Virus record (IMG/VR): IMGVR_UViG_3300006737_000284
Coordinates: 1-20,825 of that record
Origin: a virus
Direction: 5' to 3' (one strand)
Length of the DNA stretch: 20,825 bases
In this document: in pieces, positions 15,427 through 20,825 of the stretch
Numbering within the stretch: the stretch's first letter is position 1
How the letters are laid out: every line of letters starts with the position of its first letter
Translations under genes and position numbers: made by a program
The notes under the pieces: generated by a model
Told to the model about the DNA's origin: nothing
What the model saw: the letters and a program-made list of their open reading frames with translations, nothing else
The model's database searches: none

Positions 15427-16453
15427 ATCTACAAGATTTCCTGATACAAAACCTAAATGGATGTTAACACATCCTGAGAGTGGTTACTTTATGGCTATAG
15501 AAAGCATTAGAGGATTAAATTTAGATTTTTTTGATAAAATTTATTTTGTTGCACTAAAAGAACATCAGAATAAATATAGTTTTGAGCAAGGATTCAAACA
15601 AGAGTTAACCCATTTAAATTTAGATAATAAAACGGAGATAGTATATCTAAACGATCAAACAAATTCTCAATCTGAAACTATCTATAAAGCATTACTAAAA
15701 AAAGATATTAAAGGGTTTATTACAATCAAAGACTCAGATAATTTTTTTGAAAGTACTTTTGAAGATACTAAAAATAAAGTTTCATATTATAATCTTCATA
15801 AAACTACTAATATTAACCCAAGTAATAAAAGTTATATACAGCTTGATGAAAATAATATAATAACTAATATAGTAGAAAAAACAATAATTAGCCCTACTTT
15901 TTCTATAGGAGGTTATTCATTTAACTCAGCAAATGATTTTATTCATAGTTTTGAATCTATAAAAGATATGGAAGGTGAATGTTATATAAGTAATATAATT
16001 TACGATATGATGTTAAAGGATCAAATATTTTATGGTCAAGTTTGTAATAACTATAAAGATTGGGGTACTTTGGAAGATTGGAATAATTACAAAACACAGT
16101 ATAATACTCTATTTGTTGATATAGACGGTACACTAGTTGAGAATACTTCATATAAATTTCCTCCTTATATAGGAAATGGAAAGCCACTTGTAAATAATAT
16201 TAAATGGTTAAGAAAATTATATAACGAAGGAAAAACACAAATAGTTTTGACTACCAGTAGACCTCAAGAATATATGCAAGAAACTATAATTGAATTATTT
16301 GAAAAAGAAATACCTTATGATAAATTAATTATGGGATTATACCACTGTAAAAGAATTATAATAAATGATTATGCTAATTCTAATCCTTACCCTTCTTGTA
16401 ATTCTATAAACATTAAAAGAAACTCAGACACTTTAGATACATATAAAATTTAA
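15395..16453 (+). CDS. Sugar-type nucleotidyltransferase fused to a HAD phosphatase
   Basis: 352 residues. N-terminal domain (1-235): LLIPIAGKSTRF (4-15) with KPKWML is the nucleotide-binding loop of NTP-transferases; IKDSDNFF (111-118) carries metal-binding Asp; GGYSF (172-176) and DWGTLEDW (222-229) are family hallmarks. C-terminal domain (236-352): HAD motif I DIDGTL (242-247), motif II-like VLTTSRP (284-290) and motif IV-like IINDYAN (322-328). Together they would activate a phosphorylated precursor to an NDP/CDP form and remove a phosphate, as in capsule or LPS precursor synthesis. The start overlaps the kinase gene by 32 nt. It is the last gene of the coupled cassette. Substrate unknown. 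Confidence 0.78.
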   Translation: MKSLLIPIAGKSTRFPDTKPKWMLTHPESGYFMAIESIRGLNLDFFDKIYFVALKEHQNKYSFEQGFKQELTHLNLDNKTEIVYLNDQTNSQSETIYKALLKKDIKGFITIKDSDNFFESTFEDTKNKVSYYNLHKTTNINPSNKSYIQLDENNIITNIVEKTIISPTFSIGGYSFNSANDFIHSFESIKDMEGECYISNIIYDMMLKDQIFYGQVCNNYKDWGTLEDWNNYKTQYNTLFVDIDGTLVENTSYKFPPYIGNGKPLVNNIKWLRKLYNEGKTQIVLTTSRPQEYMQETIIELFEKEIPYDKLIMGLYHCKRIIINDYANSNPYPSCNSINIKRNSDTLDTYKI

Positions 16454-16460
16454 AAAAAAG

Positions 16461-16489
16461 TTGGAAACTTTAAATAGTTTTCATATATT
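16461..16489 (+). promoter_or_regulatory. Promoter-like TTG-TATATT element before the coiled-coil gene
   Basis: TTGGAA-N17-TATATT, part of AGTTG-N16-TTCATATATTA (16459-16490), identical in the fixed positions and spacing to the element at 10809-10840. It lies 45 nt before the ATG at 16535, in a 81-nt gap that holds nothing else except A/T-rich sequence. Confidence 0.5.
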
Positions 16490-16534
16490 AGAGAATATAT
16501 ATATAATTAATCGATTAATAATTAAATTTTAAAA

Positions 16535-16834
16535 ATGGCAAATCAAAAATTAAAAAAAGATGAACTGCAAAAAATAGATGATATTCAAGTAAGAATGCAA
16601 GCTGTTAGAGCAGAGTTCGGATCTTTAGCATTAGCTGAAATTGATCTTAAAAATAGAAAAGCTTCTGTTGAAAGTTATTTAACTGAAACCCAAGAATTAG
16701 AAAATAAATTAGTTTCAGAATTACAAGATAAATATGGACGTGGTTCTATTGATCTAAAAGAAAAAGTATTTATTCCAGAAGAAGTTCCAGCAGCATCTGA
16801 ACCGGAAAAAGAAGTAGTTCCAACTGTAGAATAA
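16535..16834 (+). CDS. Small coiled-coil structural/accessory protein
   Basis: 99 residues, mostly one predicted amphipathic helix (about 5-70: DELQKIDDIQVRMQAVRAEF, then ALAEIDLKNRKASVESYLTE), followed by a YGRGSIDL turn and an acidic Pro/Glu tail. Similar 'ELQxxYGxGSIDL' coil proteins are common in marine T4-like phages next to structural genes, function unassigned. There is no membrane segment. It has its own promoter-like element and is followed by a terminator-type hairpin, so it may be a single-gene unit, expressed with different timing from the sheath gene. Role not known. Confidence 0.65.
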   Translation: MANQKLKKDELQKIDDIQVRMQAVRAEFGSLALAEIDLKNRKASVESYLTETQELENKLVSELQDKYGRGSIDLKEKVFIPEEVPAASEPEKEVVPTVE

Positions 16835-16859
16835 CTTCATCAATTTTTTTACTAATACA

Positions 16860-16886
16860 AGGGGAAGGTTTTACACCTTCCCTTCC
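16860..16886 (+). terminator. Rho-independent-type hairpin after the coiled-coil gene
   Basis: A perfect 8-bp stem GGGAAGGT / ACCTTCCC (16862-16869 with 16875-16882) with the 5-nt loop TTTAC, extended by a G-T and an A-T pair. It is followed by TTCC rather than a long U tract, then directly by TATTTATA. It probably separates the coiled-coil gene from the tail operon. Confidence 0.6.
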
Positions 16887-16894
16887 TATTTATA
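16887..16894 (+). promoter_or_regulatory. TATTTATA element, distal, before the sheath gene
   Basis: TATTTATA directly after the hairpin (TTCCTATTTATATACAAAG), 85 nt before the sheath ATG. The arrangement, hairpin then T(T)TCC then TATTTATA, repeats at 20770-20803. With the element at 16944 it gives the sheath gene two candidate promoters in tandem. Confidence 0.45.
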
Positions 16895-16943
16895 TACAAA
16901 GAACTAACTAAATAAAGCACGGTTGGTTTACAGAATAAGCTGA

Positions 16944-16951
16944 TATTTATA
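16944..16951 (+). promoter_or_regulatory. TATTTATA element, proximal, before the sheath gene
   Basis: TGATATTTATAAAAGACAT, 28 nt before the ATG at 16980. It closely matches the fibre-gene element AGATATTTATATAAGACCC, including the trailing AAGAC. Confidence 0.5.
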
Positions 16952-16979
16952 AAAGACATTTAAATAAACTTCATTAAAC

Positions 16980-19178
16980 ATGGCAGAAACAATTATCTCT
17001 CCAGGTGTATTCTCAAGAGAAAACGATATTTCATTTATTCAACCTGCACCTGTAGTTGCAGGAGCAGCAATTATTGGCCCAACTGCTAAAGGTCCAGTAG
17101 AAGTACCTACATTAGTTACTTCATATGGTGATTATCTTAGAAAATTTGGTAGCACATTTGCTTCCGGTTCTAACTCTTACGAATTCTTAACTTCAATAGC
17201 AGTAAAAAATTATTTTTCCCAAGGCGGAAACACAGTATTAGTATCAAGAGTAGCAAACGGTACGTTTACAGCAGCTACTAATACTAATATAACTAATACT
17301 CAAACCAATACTGGTGATACTTTTGCAGTCGGATCTCACGATTTGAATATAGGTTCAGGTCCAGCAGTAGATAATCAAGAATTTAGATTATCAAATGTAG
17401 GATCAGGAAATTTAACTTATAGATTCATAGCATCAGCGGACCCAGTTCCTGCAGATGATGTAGATGGTAAAGTATTTTTCTTTTCTACAGGCTCTAATGA
17501 GGCTGGTTCAGTTTCAAATATAGTAGATGCTATTAATAACGCTTCAGGTTTATCTAGTTTTGTATCTGCTAGTGTTAGCGGATCTACAAGTTTAGTAATC
17601 TCAGGTTCATCTGCCGGTACAGACTTTAACGGCATAGTATTTGCTTCAGGTTCTAGATTACCAGGAGGAGCAAACTTTGACTCAGATAGTACAACTATCT
17701 TTACTACAGCTGGTGGAACAAATACAGTAACAGCTACTACTAATCCATTTGCTTTAGAAACTATAGGTAGAGGTACATTATACAATAATGCAGTAAATGC
17801 AAGCGACGGAGGAAAACAAAATAGTGATGGTTCCTTAATGTCAGGTTCTGCTGATAATTTAAGATGGGAAGTATCTAACGTTAATACAGGATTAGGAACA
17901 TTTACCTTATCTGTGAGACAAGGAGATGATAATTTAAAAAATAAAACTATATTAGAAACATTTAATAATATATCTTTAGATCCTAATTCTCCTAATTATA
18001 TTGAAAAAACAATAGGTAATCAAGTAAAAAATATTACTACAGATAGTGACGGATCAAAATATATAGCAGTTTCAGGTTCATACGTTAATAAATCTAACTT
18101 TGTTAGAGTATCATCAGTAAATACCCCTACTATAAATTACTTAGGTAATGACGGATTAACTGTAGAATTAGATGCACAAAATATTTCTTACTCAGCTTCT
18201 TTACCAGCAGTAGGATCAGGGTCATTCTTTGGTGCTACAGGAGATTTATTCCAAAATGCTGGCGGAACTGGAAAAGCTAGTTCATACTTTTCTGATATTA
18301 GTAGTGATAATACTCAAGGTTTAGAACCTAGTGATTATTCCGATATTATATCAGTATTAGAAAATCAAGAAGAATACGTATTCAATATTATTTCTGCACC
18401 AGGTTTAATTTTCGAATTAACGGGTCATGCTACTCCTTTAAATGCTTTAATTTCATTAGCAGAAACAAGAGGAGATGCAATTGCAGTTGTAGATTTAGTA
18501 GATTACGGCTCAACAGTTTCTAACGCAACAGGACAGTCAGGAATAATTAATAGTTCTTATGCAGCTTCTTACTGGCCTTGGTTACAAACCCAAGCTGAAA
18601 CTGGTAGAAATGAATTCGTTCCAGCATCGGTTGTAATTCCAGGAGTATATGCATTTACAGATAATAGTGCAGCACCTTGGTTTGCACCAGCAGGATTGGT
18701 AAGAGGAGGAATTACTGGAGTTATTCAAGCTGAAAGAAGATTAACTAGAACACAAAGAGATACTCTTTACACTAATAAAGTTAATCCAATAGCTTCTTTC
18801 CCTGGTCAAGGTATTTCAGTATTTGGTCAGAAAACTTTACAAACTAAAGCTTCTGCCTTAGACAGAGTAAATGTTAGAAGATTATTAATTAATTTGAAGA
18901 AATTTATTGGTGATCAAGCTAGAACATTAGTATTTGAACAAAATACTATTACTACTCGTAATAGATTCTTAGCTACTGTTAACCCGTTCTTAGAATCAGT
19001 AGTACAGAGACAAGGTCTATTTGCTTTTAGAGTAGTAATGGACGACACTAACAATACAGCCGACGTTGTAGATAGAAATCAACTAATAGGTCAAATCTTT
19101 ATTCAGCCAGCTAAAACTGCAGAATTTATAGTCCTAGACTTTACAGTTGAACCTACAGGAGCAACATTTGCTGGATAA
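16980..19178 (+). CDS. 18: Tail sheath protein (T4 gp18-type)
   Basis: 732 residues, somewhat longer than T4 gp18 (659). The N-terminus SPGVFSRENDISFIQPAPVV, then AGAAIIGPTAKGPVEVPTLV and YGDYLRKFG, is the conserved sheath core. The middle (about 90-450) is a Gly/Ser/Thr-rich variable, surface-exposed insertion. The C-terminal about 140 residues (KVNPIASFPGQGISVFGQKT; RVNVRRLLINLKKFIGDQAR; an FRVVMDDTNN strand; a FIVLDFTVEPTGA end) form the conserved domain that polymerises around the tube. Sheath contraction drives the tube through the host envelope. Leader: two TATTTATA elements and no Shine-Dalgarno. The tube gene follows, as in T4. Confidence 0.95.
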   Translation: MAETIISPGVFSRENDISFIQPAPVVAGAAIIGPTAKGPVEVPTLVTSYGDYLRKFGSTFASGSNSYEFLTSIAVKNYFSQGGNTVLVSRVANGTFTAATNTNITNTQTNTGDTFAVGSHDLNIGSGPAVDNQEFRLSNVGSGNLTYRFIASADPVPADDVDGKVFFFSTGSNEAGSVSNIVDAINNASGLSSFVSASVSGSTSLVISGSSAGTDFNGIVFASGSRLPGGANFDSDSTTIFTTAGGTNTVTATTNPFALETIGRGTLYNNAVNASDGGKQNSDGSLMSGSADNLRWEVSNVNTGLGTFTLSVRQGDDNLKNKTILETFNNISLDPNSPNYIEKTIGNQVKNITTDSDGSKYIAVSGSYVNKSNFVRVSSVNTPTINYLGNDGLTVELDAQNISYSASLPAVGSGSFFGATGDLFQNAGGTGKASSYFSDISSDNTQGLEPSDYSDIISVLENQEEYVFNIISAPGLIFELTGHATPLNALISLAETRGDAIAVVDLVDYGSTVSNATGQSGIINSSYAASYWPWLQTQAETGRNEFVPASVVIPGVYAFTDNSAAPWFAPAGLVRGGITGVIQAERRLTRTQRDTLYTNKVNPIASFPGQGISVFGQKTLQTKASALDRVNVRRLLINLKKFIGDQARTLVFEQNTITTRNRFLATVNPFLESVVQRQGLFAFRVVMDDTNNTADVVDRNQLIGQIFIQPAKTAEFIVLDFTVEPTGATFAG

Positions 19179-19191
19179 TTTAAAAATAAGA

Positions 19192-19199
19192 TATTTATA
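19192..19199 (+). promoter_or_regulatory. TATTTATA element before the tail tube gene
   Basis: AGATATTTATAATAAACAA, 16 nt before the ATG at 19216, in a 37-nt sheath-tube gap without a terminator. It would let the abundant tube protein be transcribed both by read-through and independently. Confidence 0.5.
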
Positions 19200-19215
19200 A
19201 TAAACAATAAATAAA

Positions 19216-19701
19216 ATGGCAGTATTAGATCCAAACGAAATTATGTTTAGAGCCTTCGAACCGAAGGTACAGAATAGATTTATCATGTATATGGATAACA
19301 TTCCTTCTTTCATGGTAAAAACAGTATCAGCTCCAAGCTTTGAAGATGGAGAGGTAGTATTAGATCATATCAATTCTTATCGTAAGATACGAGGAAAAAG
19401 AGTATGGAATGATATGGATATGACTCTTTACGACCCGATTACACCCTCAGGAGCACAAGCAGTAATGGAATGGGCAAGACTATCTTACGAATCAGTAACT
19501 GGTAGAGCTGGGTATTCAGACTTTTACAAAAAAGATTTAACTCTTAACGTATTAGGACCAGTAGGAGATGTTGTTTCGGAATGGATTATTAAAGGAGCTT
19601 TCATCAAAACAATGGCACAAGGAGATTTTGATTGGTCAGCACCTGATGCAGTAGAATTGTCTATGACAATTGCAATGGATTATTGCGTCTTAAATTACTA
19701 A
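19216..19701 (+). CDS. 19: Tail tube protein (T4 gp19-type)
   Basis: 161 residues, essentially the T4 gp19 length (163). Conserved gp19 features: an N-terminal helix-strand entry (NEIMFRAFEPKVQNRFIMYM), DNIPSFMVKTVSAPSFEDGE, HINSYRKIRGKRVWNDMDMT, the LYDPITPSGAQAVMEWAR helix, and the C-terminal VELSMTIAMDYCVLNY strand. Hexameric rings stack on the baseplate to form the inner conduit for DNA, surrounded by the sheath. It follows the sheath gene and is closed by a clear terminator. Confidence 0.95.
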   Translation: MAVLDPNEIMFRAFEPKVQNRFIMYMDNIPSFMVKTVSAPSFEDGEVVLDHINSYRKIRGKRVWNDMDMTLYDPITPSGAQAVMEWARLSYESVTGRAGYSDFYKKDLTLNVLGPVGDVVSEWIIKGAFIKTMAQGDFDWSAPDAVELSMTIAMDYCVLNY

Positions 19702-19721
19702 TACAGCCTTAAATATAACAG

Positions 19722-19753
19722 AAAGCTCGAATTTTTTCGGGCTTTTGTTGTTT
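19722..19753 (+). terminator. Rho-independent terminator after the tube gene
   Basis: A 9-bp stem AAAGCTCGA / TCGGGCTTT (19722-19730 with 19737-19745, one T-G wobble), loop ATTTTT, then a T-rich tail TTGTTGTTTT. It lies 20 nt after the tube stop and before the TATTTATA of the next gene. Confidence 0.8.
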
Positions 19754-19772
19754 TAAAAAATAATTCTTCGTA

Positions 19773-19780
19773 TATTTATA
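19773..19780 (+). promoter_or_regulatory. TATTTATA element before the gp26-type gene
   Basis: GTATATTTATATTTAGAAC, 29 nt before the ATG at 19810, placed downstream of the tube terminator so that gp26 needs its own promoter. Confidence 0.5.
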
Positions 19781-19809
19781 TTTAGAACTAGTTTTAATTA
19801 ATCAAATTT

Positions 19810-20553
19810 ATGGAACAAAAACAAAAATTCCCCACAGAAATAGTAGATTTACCGTCTCAAGGTAAACTTTACCCGAAAGAATCTCCCCTTGCTAGTGGTA
19901 CTATAGAAATGAAGTACATGACTGCTAAGGAAGAAGATATTTTAACTAATCAAAATTATATAGAAAAAGGTATAGTTATTGATAAATTGATAAAAGCATT
20001 AATAGTAGATAAATCTATTAATTATAATGAATTACTTTTAGGTGATAAAAATGCTTTACTTGTAGCAGCTAGAATTTTAGGATACGGAAAAGATTATGAA
20101 TTTACTTATGGAGCTGAAAAGCAAACTATTGACTTATCTCTACTTAATAATAAACCTCTAAATGTAGAAGTTGAAAAAGCTAAATCTAATTCTTTCGATT
20201 TTACACTACCTACTACAAAAAGAGTAGTTACCTTTAAAATTCTTACTCATGGAGATGAAACTAAAATTGACCAAGAAATTAAAGGTCTAAAAAAGATCAA
20301 TAAAGAATCGTCAGCGGAAATGTCAACACGTCTTAAATATGTAATTATAGGTATAGATGGAGACACTGATAAGAAAAATATTAGAGCCTTTGTGGATAAT
20401 GAATTTCTAGCTAGAGATTCTAGAGCATTTAGAAACTACCTTAGAAACTTTCAGCCTGATGTAGATATGATATTCTATCCTGACAACGGCCCGGAAGGAG
20501 GGGTAGATATCCCAATTGGGGTAAACTTTCTTTGGCCTGACGCCACAATATAG
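19810..20553 (+). CDS. 26: gp26-type baseplate hub assembly protein
   Basis: 247 residues (T4 gp26 has 208). Hallmarks: IVDLPSQGKLYPKESPLASG (12-31), MKYMTAKEEDILTNQNYI, IVIDKLIKALIVDKSINYNE, a NALLVAARILGYGKDYEF segment, and the conserved end IPIGVNFLWPD. gp26 takes part in T4 baseplate hub assembly and is not clearly a component of the finished structure, so a chaperone role is likely. The stop is TAG. Just before it, at CTT-TGG, the +1 frame opens into a gp51-like sequence, giving a possible second, longer product. Confidence 0.85.
   Translation: MEQKQKFPTEIVDLPSQGKLYPKESPLASGTIEMKYMTAKEEDILTNQNYIEKGIVIDKLIKALIVDKSINYNELLLGDKNALLVAARILGYGKDYEFTYGAEKQTIDLSLLNNKPLNVEVEKAKSNSFDFTLPTTKRVVTFKILTHGDETKIDQEIKGLKKINKESSAEMSTRLKYVIIGIDGDTDKKNIRAFVDNEFLARDSRAFRNYLRNFQPDVDMIFYPDNGPEGGVDIPIGVNFLWPDATI
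20527..20536 (+). other. Candidate +1 frameshift site at the end of the gp26 gene
   Basis: In the gp26 frame the codons are AAC TTT CTT TGG CCT. A tRNA on CTT (20530-20532) can slip +1 to TTT (20531-20533), the same CUU-U slip used in bacterial RF2, and continue as GGC CTG ACG into the gp51-like frame. A GGGG lies 8 nt before the CTT, farther than the RF2 stimulator. Alternatives are a non-standard CTG start at 20537. Confidence 0.4.
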
Positions 20554-20782
20554 GTTAAACGTTTTTAATCAAATTCATGAAATAGTATTTCATGGTAAAG
20601 GAGGGTATGATTATGATACTGTTTACAACATGCCTATATGGTTAAGGAACTTTACTTTTCAAAAACTACAAGAACATTACGAAAAAGAAAAAGCTGAATA
20701 CGATAAGATAAATAAGAAAACTAATTCTATGAAAGGTCGTAAAGTTAAAAAACCAACTTATAGTACTAGGGCTCGCAAATAA
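20537..20782 (+). CDS. gp51-like baseplate hub assembly protein, probably made by +1 frameshift from gp26
   Basis: In the +1 frame relative to gp26, open from 20525 to the TAA at 20780-20782, the translation reads LTPQYRLNVFNQIHEIVFHG, then KGGYDYDTVYNMPIWLRNFT, then a charged Lys/Glu-rich tail ending STRARK. The 'FHGxGGYxxxTVYxMPxWLRxFT' block is, to my knowledge, a conserved small protein next to gp26 in marine T4-like phages, often called gp51-like. No ATG, GTG or TTG occurs in frame before the conserved block; the first ATG (20631) lies inside it. So expression needs the slip at 20530-20533 or a CTG start at 20537, the coordinate given here. A gp26-gp51 fusion would resemble the paired short/long tail-assembly chaperones of other tailed phages. 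The family name is less certain than the reality of the coding sequence. Confidence 0.65.
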   Translation: MTPQYRLNVFNQIHEIVFHGKGGYDYDTVYNMPIWLRNFTFQKLQEHYEKEKAEYDKINKKTNSMKGRKVKKPTYSTRARK

Positions 20783-20795
20783 AGCGAGCCTTTCC
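20770..20795 (+). terminator. Hairpin terminator after the gp51-like frame
   Basis: A perfect 7-bp stem GGCTCGC / GCGAGCC (20770-20776 with 20784-20790), 7-nt A-rich loop AAATAAA containing the stop codon, then TTTCC. The next TATTTATA starts immediately afterwards. Confidence 0.65.
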
Positions 20796-20803
20796 TATTT
20801 ATA
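20796..20803 (+). promoter_or_regulatory. TATTTATA element before the next gene
   Basis: CCTATTTATAATAAACCTA, 15 nt before an ATG at 20819, directly after a hairpin. The tail resembles that of the tube-gene element (TATTTATAATAAAC). Confidence 0.5.
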
Positions 20804-20818
20804 ATAAACCTATTTTAA

Positions 20819-20825
20819 ATGGCAA
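20819..20825 (+). CDS. Start of the next gene (truncated by the window)
   Basis: ATGGCAA: only Met-Ala and one base are visible. The leader AAACCTATTTTAAATGGC has the same A/T-rich, Shine-Dalgarno-free form as the sheath, tube and coiled-coil starts, and a TATTTATA element precedes it. The product cannot be named. Confidence 0.45.

Noticed and set aside
16461-16487. Hairpin GGAAACT/AGTTTTC as a terminator after the cassette
   Set aside because: The stem is weak with a G-T pair and no U tract, and it overlaps a better-supported promoter-like element.
1-20825. tRNA genes, integrase, transposase or attachment sites
   Set aside because: I saw no cloverleaf-like sequence, no recombinase ORF and no terminal inverted repeats; a lytic T4-like layout does not require them.

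Overview
This window is part of a marine-type T4-like contractile-tailed phage (myovirus) genome. The recognisable core is a tail sheath gene (gp18 type), a tail tube gene (gp19 type) and a gp26-type baseplate hub assembly gene, in the order expected of T4-like phages. The DNA is AT-rich, every supported gene is on the + strand, and genes are tightly packed. Nearly all start codons lack a Shine-Dalgarno sequence and sit in A/T-rich leaders. By eye, 17 genes stop with TAA, 2 with TAG and none with TGA. The weak Shine-Dalgarno signal and TTG...TATATT promoter-like elements fit a Bacteroidota-type host, but this is only an inference.

Layout. Positions 1-10805 hold the host-contact appendages. 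A large collagen-like fibre gene is cut at its 5' end by the window. Three single-domain LamG/concanavalin-like proteins follow, interleaved with three very small ORFs (28, 49 and 44 codons). Next come a second collagen-like fibre gene with about 196 Gly-X-Y triplets and a small fibre/adhesin gene. Positions 10811-16453 hold a five-gene, overlapping, visibly AT-richer cassette: a 2-oxoglutarate/Fe(II) oxygenase, a GH130-like propeller fused to an FkbM methyltransferase, a TPR-WavE glycosyltransferase-like protein, an APH/choline-kinase-like kinase, and a sugar-type nucleotidyltransferase fused to a HAD phosphatase. Positions 16461-20825 hold a coiled-coil protein, sheath, tube, gp26 and a gp51-like reading frame that appears to need a +1 frameshift (or a CTG start). 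The first codons of another gene end the window.

How the parts may work together. The collagen-like arrays consist almost entirely of Gly-Pro-Thr, Gly-Ser-Gln, Gly-Ser-Thr and Gly-Ala-Thr triplets, with Pro in X and Thr/Gln in Y. This resembles glycosylated bacterial collagen-like proteins such as Bacillus BclA. The adjacent cassette has the enzyme classes needed to activate, transfer, methylate and hydroxylate small decorations. The most interesting hypothesis here is that it modifies the phage's own collagen-like fibres; altering the host surface is the main alternative.

Regulation. An octamer TATTTATA, the reverse complement of the T4 late promoter TATAAATA, occurs six times by eye, always between genes and mostly 15-36 nt before a structural gene. 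Three rho-independent-type hairpins are placed just upstream of such elements. A different shared element, AGTTG-N16-TTCATATATTA, precedes the modification cassette and the coiled-coil gene.
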